Source: Mangrovicoccus sp. HB161399 (GTDB taxonomy: Bacteria; Pseudomonadota; Alphaproteobacteria; Rhodobacterales; Rhodobacteraceae). Taken from it: a stretch of 41,185 bases of DNA. The position numbers and the translations under genes were made by a program. Location: assembly GCF_013184745.1 (NCBI RefSeq), contig NZ_JAATVU010000054.1, positions 1 through 41,185 of the forward strand, read 5' to 3'. Positions 25,941 to 34,746 of this stretch are shown in pieces. Position 1 is the stretch's first letter; each line of letters begins with the position of its first letter. Below the pieces are notes generated by a model. That model worked only from the letters and a program-made list of their open reading frames with translations. It had not been told where the DNA came from and made no database searches.

Positions 25941-26974
25941 TCGCGGCCGGGGCAGGGACCGGCGATTTCACCGTTCCGGCCGACTGGGTGCGCAGCGCGA
26001 TCCAGGTCTCCGGCGCGGGTCCGAACCTGCTGGCGCGGGTGCTGGCCGCCGCCGGGCTGGAGGAGGCGGACATCGAGGGCGAGGATGCCGCCATCGGCCA
26101 GCGGCAGGAGGCGCTGTTCTTCCACGCCTTCGCCGAGCAGATGGGCAATCCCTATTTCGCCGCCGAGCTGGGGCTGCGCATGCCGGGGCGGACCAGCACC
26201 ATCGTCAGCTATGTCTTCCATGGCTCGCGCAGCCTCGGCGACGCGATGGCGGCGACGGCGCGGCTGCTGCGGCTGACCCGGCCGGGGCTGCAGATGGACT
26301 TCTCGCGCGAGGGCGAGACCGGGCGCTGGATCCTCCGCAGCATCGACCCCTGGGTGCTTCAGCTCGCCGCCTACCAGGAATTCGCGGTCTCCTCGGTGAT
26401 CGCCGATTTCCGCAACGCGACCGGGACCGCGCTGGTCCCGGATGCCGTGCAGCTGCCCTCGGCGGCGCGCGGCCACGAGGCGCGGCTGGCGCGGCTCTGG
26501 GGCTGCCCGGTGGATACCGGCGGCGAGCGGCTGGTCCTGACCTTCGGCGCGGCGGCGCTGGCGCTGCCCCTGCGGCGGCACGATCCCGACCTGCTGAAGC
26601 ACCTGCAGCGCTACGGCGAACTGCTGCTGCGCGACGCGCCCGAACCCGAGGAGGGGCTGCTGCACCGGGTCGAAAGCGCAGTGCTGGAGCATCTTCCCGA
26701 GGGTGGCGCGCCGCCGGTCGCGCTGATCGCCGAGGACCTGGGGCTGAGCGTGCGGACGCTGACCCGCCGCCTGGCCGAGGAGGGGCAGGGCTACCGCGAG
26801 CTGGTCGAGGACGTGCGGCGGCGCAAGGCGCAGCTGATGCTGTCGGACCGCACGCTGAGCCTCGCCGAGATCGCCTTCCTGCTGGGCTATTCCGAGCAGA
26901 GCAGCTTCACCAACGCCTTCCGCCGCTGGACCGGACGGGCGCCGGGGGCCTATCGCAGCGACCTTCTGCGCTGA
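25937..26974 (+). CDS. AraC-family regulator with arabinose-binding-type sensor
   Basis: 345 residues. The N-terminal about 200 residues follow the OruR/ArgR-like (Arabinose_bd) sensor layout, for example LLARVLAAAGLEEADIEGED and NPYFAAELGLRM, and the C-terminal domain is a double helix-turn-helix: IAEDLGLSVRTLTRRLAEEG and LAEIAFLLGYSEQSSFTNAF followed by RRWTGRAPGAYR. Translationally coupled to the antiporter gene. Effector unknown; proteins of this class often control lipid or amino-acid catabolism rather than ion transport. Confidence 0.9.
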   Translation: MIAAGAGTGDFTVPADWVRSAIQVSGAGPNLLARVLAAAGLEEADIEGEDAAIGQRQEALFFHAFAEQMGNPYFAAELGLRMPGRTSTIVSYVFHGSRSLGDAMAATARLLRLTRPGLQMDFSREGETGRWILRSIDPWVLQLAAYQEFAVSSVIADFRNATGTALVPDAVQLPSAARGHEARLARLWGCPVDTGGERLVLTFGAAALALPLRRHDPDLLKHLQRYGELLLRDAPEPEEGLLHRVESAVLEHLPEGGAPPVALIAEDLGLSVRTLTRRLAEEGQGYRELVEDVRRRKAQLMLSDRTLSLAEIAFLLGYSEQSSFTNAFRRWTGRAPGAYRSDLLR

Positions 26975-27199
26975 CGGATGCCCTCCGGCAGGGCCCGCTG
27001 CCCGGAGCTGCGATGAGTCGCACTCCGCCCTGTCTGGGCAAGCCTGCCCGATTCCTGTGCGATTTCATCGTGCAACGCCTTTCCGGCAACCCTTAATGCC
27101 ACGGTCACCATTGCAGTGGCAGGCTATCGGGCAGGTGAGAGCGTCCGGATGCCGGCTGGATGATTTCCCGCATGGACGTCACAGGTGCGTGATGCTGAT

Positions 27200-28810
27200 A
27201 TGATCAATGCAGAAGCTGGGGAGCTGGAAAGTTCTGTCATGGCGAGTTCTGACTTGGGCACATATCGCGACGGCGGCTGGAGCCGCCGCCACGGCGCGTT
27301 CCTTCCGCGGCCGCAGGCTTGGCTGGTCCGGTCGCGCGACGGCGGGGACGGCACCGGTTTCGCCCTGCTGGACAGCGAGCCGGGGGCCTGGCTGAGGCCG
27401 TCGCGCTCGGGCTACGCCGTCCGGCTGTCGGATATGCCGCCGGAGCCGTTGGCGATGCCGCTGCCGCCGCTCGGGAAAACCTCCTTCGGCCGCGCGGGGT
27501 GGAGCTGCTGGAAGGCCGTGCCGCGGGACGTGCCGCTGCTGCTGTCCGTAGCGGCCGGACGGGCGGGGCGCGGTCCGGTGCGCAGGCTTCAGGTGCCGCT
27601 GGCCGCGGAAGGCGGCGCGCGGGCCTGGCTCGATGCCGGGCGGATCTCGGGACCGTTCCCGGCCGCGGGCGGTCCCGCGCATTGGACTCTCGGCTGGCAG
27701 CTTCCCCCCGGCATCGGCGGAGAGATGGCCGGCGCGCTGATCCTGCTGGGGCTGCAGGGCGTCATGGAGGCGCTGTCGCGCCCGCTCTGCGAACGGCCCT
27801 TCCTGCTGCAGCTCGATCTCGCCGGGCTCGGCCTCGACCGCAACGCCATCCGGCGGCTGGAATGCGCGCTCTCGGAAGAGATGAAGCGCTTCTCGATGAT
27901 CACCGGGCGCGGCGCGCTGCTGGTCGGCGAGCTCGGCTTCGTCCAGGAATATGCCGATGCCAGCGTCATCCTGCAGCCCGGCCGGGCGGTGCGGATGGAC
28001 CTGCTCCTGCCAAAGAAGCGCAGCGCGCCGGTTTTCCTCGACCTGCAGCAATCCGCCGGATCCGGCGCTTGCGGGCCGCTCGCGCTGTCGCTTCAGGCGC
28101 AGTCGGGAGAGCGGCTCGACATCGTAACCGGCCGACAGCAGGAGGAGGGCTGCAGCGAAATCCGGACCGGCAATGGCGGGCTTGCCGCCAAGGTCTGCGC
28201 CGATCCGCGCAGCGGCACGGCGGCAGCGCGCCTGTCGCATGTCATCGGCTTCGCGCCGACCTTCGCGCTGTCCGCCTTCGGCCGCAACCGTGCCGAGCCG
28301 GGCGAATGGAACCTGATTTTGCGCAACATCGGCAGGGAAACCGCGCGGCTGACCTTCGACCTGGACAACGCCATGCCGCTCCTGCCGGATTGGCAGATGC
28401 CGCGCGCCAGCCTGCAGATGAGCCGGTCGCAGGAATGGGATGCCGAGATGCTGGACTATGTCCGGCCGGAATTCTTCGGCTATCGCGGCCGGTTCGAGGC
28501 GCTGGTCAAGCGCGCCGATGCCGTGCCGCCGCTGGTGATGCGCCGCTATGTCGAGGTCGGGTCCTGGCCGGTCGCCTCGGTCTCCGCCGGCACGGAGATC
28601 CATCCCATGCCGGTGCTGGGGGCCAGGACCCGGGCTGGCTTTCCCGCCATGTCCCTGCCGGTCCCGGTCCGCGAGGCCATGGCGCAGGAGCTGTCGCCCG
28701 CGCCGCAGGAGGACCGCCTTCTGGGCCTGTGCATCGAATTGCTGGCAAACGTGCCGCCGCGCGGCCTGGCGCAGCGCCTGGCCGAAGCCGTGGCCTCCGC
28801 CCGGGGCTGA
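27200..28810 (+). CDS. Unrecognised 536-residue protein
   Basis: No family was recognised. The reading frame is long, uninterrupted and has codon use like its neighbours, so it is very probably real. The sequence starts with an aromatic/basic stretch (DGGWSRRHGAFLPRPQAWLV), has many Trp, no transmembrane helix long enough to be convincing, no signal peptide and no nucleotide-binding or metal motif. The middle (ALSEEMKRFSMITGRGALLV) looks helical, later parts look beta-rich (ARLTFDLDNAMPLL, RRYVEVGSWPVASV). The start is uncertain: GTG 27185, ATG 27200 and ATG 27239 are all in frame with weak binding sites. The 210 bases upstream hold a TGCCAC/GTGGCA dyad at 27097-27121. It ends 13 bases from a convergent gene and is not part of an obvious operon. 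Confidence 0.7.
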   Translation: MINAEAGELESSVMASSDLGTYRDGGWSRRHGAFLPRPQAWLVRSRDGGDGTGFALLDSEPGAWLRPSRSGYAVRLSDMPPEPLAMPLPPLGKTSFGRAGWSCWKAVPRDVPLLLSVAAGRAGRGPVRRLQVPLAAEGGARAWLDAGRISGPFPAAGGPAHWTLGWQLPPGIGGEMAGALILLGLQGVMEALSRPLCERPFLLQLDLAGLGLDRNAIRRLECALSEEMKRFSMITGRGALLVGELGFVQEYADASVILQPGRAVRMDLLLPKKRSAPVFLDLQQSAGSGACGPLALSLQAQSGERLDIVTGRQQEEGCSEIRTGNGGLAAKVCADPRSGTAAARLSHVIGFAPTFALSAFGRNRAEPGEWNLILRNIGRETARLTFDLDNAMPLLPDWQMPRASLQMSRSQEWDAEMLDYVRPEFFGYRGRFEALVKRADAVPPLVMRRYVEVGSWPVASVSAGTEIHPMPVLGARTRAGFPAMSLPVPVREAMAQELSPAPQEDRLLGLCIELLANVPPRGLAQRLAEAVASARG

Positions 28811-28823
28811 GGCCGGGGCGCAG

Positions 28824-29978
28824 CTACTCGGCCGCCATCTGCCGCGGCCGGGCATTGCCGAGGAAACGGACAGCGGCCGCGCCGCAGAGATGCGACAGCC
28901 GTCCGCCGCAGACCGTCGCCTCCACCTTTCCCGTCGCCTCGTTGACGAAGGCCAGATCCGCCCGCGCGCCCAGATCGAGCCGCCCGCGGCCGGGCAGGCG
29001 CAGCAGCCGTGCCGGGTGGTCGGAAACCAGCGCCCAGGCCCGCGGCAGCGGCAGGATACCGGTTTCGGCGAGGTGGAGGGCCAGATCTGCCAGCGGCATC
29101 CGCGCCCCGTCGGAGACGATGGCGTCGCAGCGCGCCAGCTGCTCGGGGTCGAGCGTGCGGGTCTGCAGCTGCTCGGTCAGCTCGCGCGCCGATATGGCCA
29201 CCGGATCGCAGACCGCCCGCGCCGCCGCCGCCGCGCGGTAGCTGGACGGCGTCATGCAGAGCCCGGCGCCGATCATCGAATGGTGTTCGCGGGCCTCGCC
29301 GCTCTCGTCCTCGGCGGAGCCGTAGATCACCCCGGCGGTGTCGAACTGCTCGGCCAGGTCGCAGAGCGCCCGCGGCACCGACGGCGCGCCTGCGGCCAGC
29401 CCGTCGAGCACCTCCGACAGCGCCGCAGCATCCCGGCCGGTGCGCGCGGCCAGCGCCGCGAAGCCCGGCGGATCGGCATCGCGCAGGTCGCGGGCCGTCG
29501 CGGCGCGGTTGGAAAACAGCACCAGCTCGATCCCGCTGCCGCGCACCAGCTCGAGGATGCGCATCGTGCTGCGGGCCATTGCGTGCTCGATCCGCAGTGC
29601 CAGCCGCAGGTCGGTCAGCGTCTTCCCGGCCATCCCGGCAAGCGCAGCGGCTAGTTCCTCCGCCGCTTCGGGCGATTCCGAGGGGCCCTCCCAGGACCAT
29701 CCCTGCTGCAGGCACTGGGTGGTCACGCCATGGGCGGCGCCGGTCCTGTCGGCGGCTTCGAGAAGTTGCGTGCAGCTGTCCCAGCCGCCGCGGCGCAGCG
29801 GGCGGGCGGCCATCATGTCGATCACGCCCGGCAGGATCAGGTAGCCGCTCATGTCGACGGCCGGCAGCGGACCCTTGGTGATCCGCCCCTCGGCAATCGC
29901 GATGGAGCGTTCCTGCAGGGCGCCGTCGCGCAGGATGCGCGCGCCCGTGAACCGCATGGGGGGAAGCTGGCCTGACAT
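28824..29978 (-). CDS. PhnM-like amidohydrolase lacking metal-ligand residues
   Basis: 384 residues with the layout of PhnM (alpha-D-ribose 1-methylphosphonate 5-triphosphate diphosphatase): ILRDGALQERSIAIAEGRIT, LILPGVIDMM, a middle barrel, and the C-terminal small domain LPLPRAWALVSDHPARLLRL then GRGRLDLGARADLAFVN. The residues that bind metal in PhnM are absent: where LPGLIELHTDN is expected there is LPGVIDMMAARP, and where SHDDAT is expected there is YGSAEDES. It is therefore either inactive in the PhnM reaction or has taken another role. No other phosphonate (phn) gene is in the window. Divergent from the pterin dehydratase gene. Confidence 0.65.
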   Translation of the reverse strand: MSGQLPPMRFTGARILRDGALQERSIAIAEGRITKGPLPAVDMSGYLILPGVIDMMAARPLRRGGWDSCTQLLEAADRTGAAHGVTTQCLQQGWSWEGPSESPEAAEELAAALAGMAGKTLTDLRLALRIEHAMARSTMRILELVRGSGIELVLFSNRAATARDLRDADPPGFAALAARTGRDAAALSEVLDGLAAGAPSVPRALCDLAEQFDTAGVIYGSAEDESGEAREHHSMIGAGLCMTPSSYRAAAAARAVCDPVAISARELTEQLQTRTLDPEQLARCDAIVSDGARMPLADLALHLAETGILPLPRAWALVSDHPARLLRLPGRGRLDLGARADLAFVNEATGKVEATVCGGRLSHLCGAAAVRFLGNARPRQMAAE

Positions 29979-30142
29979 GTCCTCGCTCGCATGGTTTCAG
30001 CCAGAGGTAGCGATTCTCTGTGTCGCCGGTGTGACAGCGGCGCGGCCTGTTGCATTCTGGCCGCGCCGCGGCATCGACGGGGGCGGGCTGGCGCGCGCGG
30101 CTGCGGGCGCTAGGTCGTCCAGCAGGACAGGAGGGACATGAC

Positions 30143-30436
30143 ATGACCGAACTGATTGCGCCGGAAACGCCGCTGGCGGAGATCGCCCCGGACCTCGCCG
30201 AGGCGGGCTGGAGCCGGATCGGAGACGCCGGCGCCATTGCCAAGAGTTTCAGATTCCGTGGATTTCCAGAGGCTTTCGCCTTCATGACCCGGGTGGCCTT
30301 CGCCGCCGAGGCGGCCAACCACCATCCCGACTGGCGCAATGTCTGGAACCGGGTCGAGGTCGAGCTGAGCACCCATGACGCCGGCGGGCTGACGGAGAAG
30401 GACATCGCGCTGGCCCGCGCGATGGAGGCGCTCTAG
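30143..30436 (+). CDS. phhB: Pterin-4a-carbinolamine dehydratase
   Basis: 97 residues, the normal size. Active-site motif EAANHHPDWRNVWNRVEVEL (with H-H-P-D-W) followed by STHDAGGLTEKDIALA. Dehydrates 4a-hydroxytetrahydropterin, recycling the cofactor of aromatic amino acid hydroxylases; a moonlighting dimerisation or assimilatory molybdopterin role is also known in bacteria. A strong AGGAGGG site lies before the ATG. No phenylalanine hydroxylase gene is adjacent. Confidence 0.92.
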   Translation: MTELIAPETPLAEIAPDLAEAGWSRIGDAGAIAKSFRFRGFPEAFAFMTRVAFAAEAANHHPDWRNVWNRVEVELSTHDAGGLTEKDIALARAMEAL

Positions 30437-30511
30437 CCCGCTTCATCGGGTCCGCTTGCATGCTGCATGGCAGCAAAGTACGTTCTGCGAAGTCTCCGGA
30501 GGACCCCTGCC

Positions 30512-31306
30512 ATGACCGATGCCGCCGAACTGACCCCGCTCGACCTGGCCCATGCGAAGATGGAGGCCGCACCCGAAGAGGATGCGGCGAGGCTTGGATT
30601 CTACGGCACGCTCGGCGCGTCCGAGCTGTTCCTGCTGCTCGACCGCGAGGCCGAGGGCGACAGGATCACCCCGCGGGTCTTCGACGTGGAATCGGGGCAG
30701 ATCGTGCTGGTCTTCGACCGCGAGGCGCGGCTGGCCGAGTTCGCCGGCGAGATCGCGCCCTATGCCGGCATGTCCGGCCGCGTGCTGGTCGAGATGCTGG
30801 CCGGGCAGGGGATCGGGCTGGGGGTCAATCTCGACGTGGCGCCCTCGGCGATCATCCTGATGCCCGAGGCGGTCGACTGGCTCAACGAGCAGCTGCAGCA
30901 CCGTCCCGAGGAGGGCGAGGCGCGCCCGTCGGAAGTGCGTGCGCCGAAGGGGCTGCCGGAAGCGCTGGTCGAGGGGCTCGACGGCAAGCTGGCATCGGCT
31001 GGCGGGCTGGCCGATCTGGCCTATCTGGTGGGCGTCACCTATGCCGACGGCCGCAACGGCCACCTGCTGGCCTTCGTCGATGCGGTGCCCGGTGCGGAGC
31101 CCGCGCTGGCACGCGCCGTGCACGAGGCGCTGATCTTCTCCGGGCTTGCGGCGGGCGAACTGGACGTGGCCTTCTTCCCGGCATCGGACGGGATCGCGCC
31201 GCAGCTGGCCAAGGTCGGTCTGCGCTTCGACCTGCCGAAACCTGCCGAGCGGGTGCAGCGCGCCGCGCCCGGCATGAATCCGGACGCGCCGCCGATCCTG
31301 CGCTGA
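30512..31306 (+). CDS. SseB-family protein
   Basis: 264 residues with the SseB N-terminal layout: LFLLLDREAEGDRITPRVFD, then VLVFDREARLAEFAGEIAPY, and GLGVNLDVAPSAIILMPEAV. The C-terminal half (SGLADLAYLVG to LGLRFDLPK region) resembles the SseB C-terminal domain. Family members' functions are largely unknown; some relate to sulfurtransferases or enhanced serine sensitivity. Start chosen at 30512 for the CCGGAGGA site; an ATG at 30467 lies inside a TGCTGC/GCAGCA dyad (30461-30475) and is less likely. Convergent with the acyl-CoA dehydrogenase gene. Confidence 0.82.
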   Translation: MTDAAELTPLDLAHAKMEAAPEEDAARLGFYGTLGASELFLLLDREAEGDRITPRVFDVESGQIVLVFDREARLAEFAGEIAPYAGMSGRVLVEMLAGQGIGLGVNLDVAPSAIILMPEAVDWLNEQLQHRPEEGEARPSEVRAPKGLPEALVEGLDGKLASAGGLADLAYLVGVTYADGRNGHLLAFVDAVPGAEPALARAVHEALIFSGLAAGELDVAFFPASDGIAPQLAKVGLRFDLPKPAERVQRAAPGMNPDAPPILR

Positions 31307-31355
31307 GCCTCGAGGACCGGAGAAGGTGCCGACGCGGCGGCCGGGACGGGGCGGC

Positions 31356-33125
31356 TCAGAACGCCTCCGCCTCCAGCGCCATGACCGGTTCCGCCCCCGA
31401 CTGGATGCGCGCAAGATGCATGGCCGTCGCGGGCAGCTGGCGCGCCATGTAGAAGCGGGCGGTTGCCAGCTTGGCCTGCCAGAAGGCCGGATCGCCGTCA
31501 TCGGCCGCGAGCTTCTCCAGCGCCACCTTCGCCATCCGCGCCCACATCAGGCCGAGCGCGACATGGCCGAAGAGATGCATGAAGTCGTAGCTGCCGGACA
31601 GCGCCGCGTTCGGATCCTTCATGCCCGACTGCATGAAGAACATGCCCGCCGCCTGCAGGTCCTTCGACGCGGCCTTGAGCGGGCCGGTGAAGGCGGCCAT
31701 CTCCTCGCCGTCATTCTCCCTGCAGAAGGCCTTGACCATCTCGAAGAAGGCCATCAGCGCCTTGCCGCCCTGCGCGGGCAGCTTGCGCGCCACGAGGTCG
31801 AGCGACTGCACCCCGTTGGTGCCCTCGTAGATCATGGTGATGCGGGCGTCGCGGACGAACTGCTCCAGCCCCCACTCGCGGGTGAAGCCCGAGCCGCCCA
31901 GAGTCTGCTGCGCCAGCACCGCGGTCTCGAAGCCCTTGTCGGTCAGGAAGCCCTTGATCACCGGGGTCAGCAGCGAGATCAGCGCCTCGGCGTCGTCGTC
32001 GCCCGAATGGGCCGCATCGATCAGCGTCGCCCCCCAGAGGACGAGCGCGCGGCCGCCCTCGACGAAGCTCTTCTGCATCATAAGCCCGCGCCGAACGTCA
32101 GGGTGGACGATGATCGGATCGGCCGGACCGCCCGGGTTCTTGGCGCCGGTCACGTCGCGGCCCTGCAGCCTGTCCTTCGCGAAGGCGGCAGCGTTCTGGT
32201 AGGCGACCGCGCCCTGCGCCAGTCCCTGCAGCCCGACGCCCAGCCTTGCCTCGTTCATCATGGTGAACATGGCGCGCATGCCCTTGTGCATCTCGCCGAT
32301 CAGGAAGCCCTTGGCCCCGTCGTAATGCATCACGCAGGTGGCGTTGCCGTGGATCCCCATCTTCTCTTCGAGCCCGCCGCAGGTCACGCCGTTGCGGTCG
32401 CCGAGGGAGCCGTCCTCGTTGACGAGGAATTTCGGCACGATGAAGAGGCTGATCCCCTTCACGCCCTCGGGTCCGCCGGGGATCTTGGCCAGCACCAGAT
32501 GGATGATGTTGTCCGTGAGGTCGTGCTCGCCCGCCGAAATCCAGATCTTCTGGCCGGTGATCGAATAGCTGCCGTCCGCCTGCGGTTCCGCCCTGGTGCG
32601 GATCAGCCCCAGATCGGTGCCGCAATGCGGCTCGGTCAGGTTCATCGTGCCCGACCAGCTGCCCTCGACCATCTTCGGCAGGTAGGTGGCCTTCTGCTCG
32701 TCCGAGCCATGGGCATGGATCGCCGAGATCGCGCCGTGGCTGAGGCCCTGGTACATGTTGAAGGCCATGTTGGCGGAGACGAACATCTCGCCCACCGCGC
32801 AGTTCAGCACGTAGGGCATGCCCTGGCCGCCGTAATCCGGGTCGCAGTCGAGGCCGATCCAGCCGCCGTCGCAGATCGCGCGGTAGGCCTCCTTGAAGCC
32901 GTCCGGCGTGCGCACCACGCCGTTTTCCAGCCGGCAGCCCTGCCGGTCGCCGACCGGGTTCAGCGGCGCCAGCACCTCGACGGCGAGGCGGCCGGCCTCT
33001 TCCAGGACCTGGGCGGTGAAGTCCGCATCCAGATCGGCATGGCCCGGCAGCGGGCTCTCGCCCAGCCGCAGCACGTCCTGCAGCACGAACTGGATGTCCC
33101 GGGTGGGCGCCGCATAGCTCGGCAT
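31356..33125 (-). CDS. Acyl-CoA dehydrogenase, DmdC-like
   Basis: 589 residues, the longer acyl-CoA dehydrogenase form with an extra C-terminal domain. Seen are [20 protein letters not shown]-like start (as [13 protein letters not shown]), [59 protein letters not shown], and the catalytic base E434 in [14 protein letters not shown]. This is the architecture of DmdC, which oxidises methylmercaptopropionyl-CoA in DMSP demethylation; the DMSP lyase locus in the same window makes it plausible, but many paralogues with other acyl-CoA substrates exist. AGGGAGAG precedes the ATG. Transcribed from a region with an 18-bp palindrome, downstream of a MerR gene on the same strand. Confidence 0.8.
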   Translation of the reverse strand: MPSYAAPTRDIQFVLQDVLRLGESPLPGHADLDADFTAQVLEEAGRLAVEVLAPLNPVGDRQGCRLENGVVRTPDGFKEAYRAICDGGWIGLDCDPDYGGQGMPYVLNCAVGEMFVSANMAFNMYQGLSHGAISAIHAHGSDEQKATYLPKMVEGSWSGTMNLTEPHCGTDLGLIRTRAEPQADGSYSITGQKIWISAGEHDLTDNIIHLVLAKIPGGPEGVKGISLFIVPKFLVNEDGSLGDRNGVTCGGLEEKMGIHGNATCVMHYDGAKGFLIGEMHKGMRAMFTMMNEARLGVGLQGLAQGAVAYQNAAAFAKDRLQGRDVTGAKNPGGPADPIIVHPDVRRGLMMQKSFVEGGRALVLWGATLIDAAHSGDDDAEALISLLTPVIKGFLTDKGFETAVLAQQTLGGSGFTREWGLEQFVRDARITMIYEGTNGVQSLDLVARKLPAQGGKALMAFFEMVKAFCRENDGEEMAAFTGPLKAASKDLQAAGMFFMQSGMKDPNAALSGSYDFMHLFGHVALGLMWARMAKVALEKLAADDGDPAFWQAKLATARFYMARQLPATAMHLARIQSGAEPVMALEAEAF

Positions 33126-33143
33126 GGTCTCTCTCCCTGCTAT

Positions 33144-33161
33144 CCGGACCGCTCGGTCCGG
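33144..33161. promoter_or_regulatory. 18-bp palindrome just upstream of the acyl-CoA dehydrogenase gene
   Basis: CCGGACCGCTCGGTCCGG: two perfect 8-base arms around CT, ending 18 bases before the ATG. It could be an operator over the promoter core or an mRNA hairpin. A related sequence sits upstream of the second MerR gene (34193-34210), which favours a regulator site. Confidence 0.45.
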
Positions 33162-33213
33162 CCTCCGAAAAAGCGGCGCGCCCCCTCTTGGACGGGGGGC
33201 TGCGCCAAGCGGC

Positions 33214-33612
33214 TCAGGCCGCCTCAGTCTTTCCCAGATCCGCGATCTGCTCCTCGCCCCAGTCGAGCTGTTGCTGCAGGTCGTTGATTGCCTGGTTCAG
33301 CGCGTCGCGCTGCTCGGTCATCTCCGCCAGGTGCACCCGGCCGAGGCGCATGGCCTCGCGCATCTGGATGCCGTGGCGGTCGTTCGGATCGTAGAGGTCG
33401 AGGAGCTGGCGGATCTCTTCGAGGCTGAAGCCGAAGCGCTTGCCGCGCAGGATCAGTTTCAGCCGAGCGCGGTCGCGCTTCGTGTAGAGCCGCTTCTGGC
33501 CGATGCGGATCGGTCCGAGCAGTTCCTTCGACTCGTAAAACCGCAGCGCACGCGCGGTCACGCCGAAGGCGTCGCACATGGCACGGATGGTCATCGTTTC
33601 TTCTTGCGTCAT
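33214..33612 (-). CDS. MerR-family regulator 1
   Basis: 132 residues: [26 protein letters not shown] is the N-terminal winged helix, [20 protein letters not shown] the second part, and a coiled-coil dimer helix follows ([20 protein letters not shown]). No cysteine cluster for metals is present at the C-terminus, so it senses something other than a heavy metal; MerR regulators of this kind control acyl-CoA and branched-chain catabolism. It is transcribed toward the acyl-CoA dehydrogenase gene 88 bases downstream. Paralogous to the next MerR gene. Confidence 0.88.
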   Translation of the reverse strand: MTQEETMTIRAMCDAFGVTARALRFYESKELLGPIRIGQKRLYTKRDRARLKLILRGKRFGFSLEEIRQLLDLYDPNDRHGIQMREAMRLGRVHLAEMTEQRDALNQAINDLQQQLDWGEEQIADLGKTEAA

Positions 33613-33683
33613 TGCTTTTTCTCTTGTTTCCGCCAGTAGACACGGCGGCACATGTACTCTGCGTAAGGCGGTTACAACACCAC

Positions 33684-33716
33684 TTGACCCCTACGTAAGC
33701 GGAACGTCACGTCACG
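33684..33716. promoter_or_regulatory. Candidate operator of MerR 1
   Basis: Upstream of the first MerR gene the + strand reads TTGACCCCTACGTAAGC then GGAACGTCACGTCACG, a run of CTACGT and CGTCA elements. A similar ACCCTACGTCA block lies before the second MerR gene at 34231-34250. Confidence 0.35.
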
Positions 33717-33767
33717 GCAAAGAATTGGCGTGTCAAAACAAGTTGCAGGTAAGTGACCAAGGGTAAG

Positions 33768-34169
33768 CTATGCATCCAGGTCATGGCGGGACAGCCGCGC
33801 GGCGGCCTGGTCGCGGAGTTCGCGCAGCTCTTCGATGGTCTCGCCCAGCTGGCGGCGCTGCTCCTCCAGGGTCTCCAGCTGGCGAGTCGCAAGCTCGGCC
33901 CAGGCCTGCATCTGGGCATCGGTGCCCTTCTCCTCGTAGATGAGCAGCCACTGCCGGATCTCCTCGAGCGCGAAGCCGAAGCGGCGGCCGCGGAGGATCA
34001 GCGTCATGCGGGCAAGTTCGCGCGGCCCGTAGAACCGGGCCGATCCCTCGCGTTCGGGGAACAGCAGCTCGATGGACTCGTAATAGCGCAGCGTGCGCGG
34101 CGTCACGTCGAATTTCGCGCACATCTCCTTGAAGTTGAGTCGCGGACTCCCGCCGCAATCGGCTGTCAT
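33768..34169 (-). CDS. MerR-family regulator 2
   Basis: 133 residues, paralogue of regulator 1: LNFKEMCAKFDVTPRTLRYY, LILRGRRFGFALEEIRQWLL, then a long coiled coil ending in LRDQAAARLSRHDLDA. No metal-binding cysteines at the C-terminus. AGGGAGGA supports the start. Divergent from two thioesterase genes and a MATE exporter gene across 133 bases, which it probably controls. The pair of MerR genes around acyl-CoA genes suggests a common effector such as an acyl-CoA. Confidence 0.88.
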   Translation of the reverse strand: MTADCGGSPRLNFKEMCAKFDVTPRTLRYYESIELLFPEREGSARFYGPRELARMTLILRGRRFGFALEEIRQWLLIYEEKGTDAQMQAWAELATRQLETLEEQRRQLGETIEELRELRDQAAARLSRHDLDA

Positions 34170-34192
34170 GTCGGTCCTCCCTTGTCTGGACG

Positions 34193-34250
34193 CTATCCGG
34201 GCGGTCCGGCTGAGGCAATTCGGCACGCTGCGTCACGGACCCTACGTCAT
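34193..34250. promoter_or_regulatory. Operator-like elements between MerR 2 and the thioesterase operon
   Basis: CTATCCGGGCGGTCCGGC (34193-34210) repeats the sequence flanking the dehydrogenase palindrome, and CGTCACGGACCCTACGTCAT (34231-34250) carries two CGTCA elements and the CTACGT core also seen before MerR 1. Good candidates for binding by one or both MerR proteins. Confidence 0.4.
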
Positions 34251-34302
34251 GGATATGGACCTGACGCCTCTTTGCCACAATATCTGGCACAGGAGAATCG
34301 CC

Positions 34303-34746
34303 ATGGGCCCTGATGCTTTCGAAGAAATGAAGAGCTTCACCGAGGAGCTGCCGCAGGCGCGCGCGCTGGGGCTGAAGGTGGAGCATGTCGAGCCGGGCGT
34401 GGCGGTGCTGTCCATGCCCTGGTCCGCAGAGCTGGTCGGCGATCCCGAGACCGGGGTGATCCATGGCGGCGCGGTCTCGACCCTGATGGACACCTGTTGC
34501 GGCGGGGCGGTGATCACCCATCCCGACATGCTGGAGGCGACGACGGCGACGCTGGATCTGAGGATCGACTACATGCGCCCCGCCCAGCCCGGCAGGACCA
34601 TCTTCGCCCGCGCCGAATGCTATCACGTGACCCGCACGGTCGCCTTCGTGCGCGCCCAGGCCTGGACCGAGGGTGACGGGGACCGCCCGGTCGCGGCCGC
34701 CACCGGGGCCTTCACCGCCAGCGGACGCAGGGGGGCAGGACAATGA
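34303..34746 (+). CDS. PaaI-type hotdog thioesterase 1
   Basis: 147 residues. The hotdog catalytic pattern is TGVIHGGAVSTLMDTCCGGA (H-G-G followed by helix with D), with the beta strands ATLDLRIDYMRPAQPGRTIF. Hydrolyses acyl-CoA thioesters in the cytosol. Start at 34303 after AGGAGAA. Overlaps the next thioesterase gene (ATGA at 34743). Confidence 0.88.
   Translation: MGPDAFEEMKSFTEELPQARALGLKVEHVEPGVAVLSMPWSAELVGDPETGVIHGGAVSTLMDTCCGGAVITHPDMLEATTATLDLRIDYMRPAQPGRTIFARAECYHVTRTVAFVRAQAWTEGDGDRPVAAATGAFTASGRRGAGQ

Noticed and set aside
28824-29978. Part of a C-P lyase phosphonate cluster
   Set aside because: No other phn gene is nearby and the metal-binding residues are missing.
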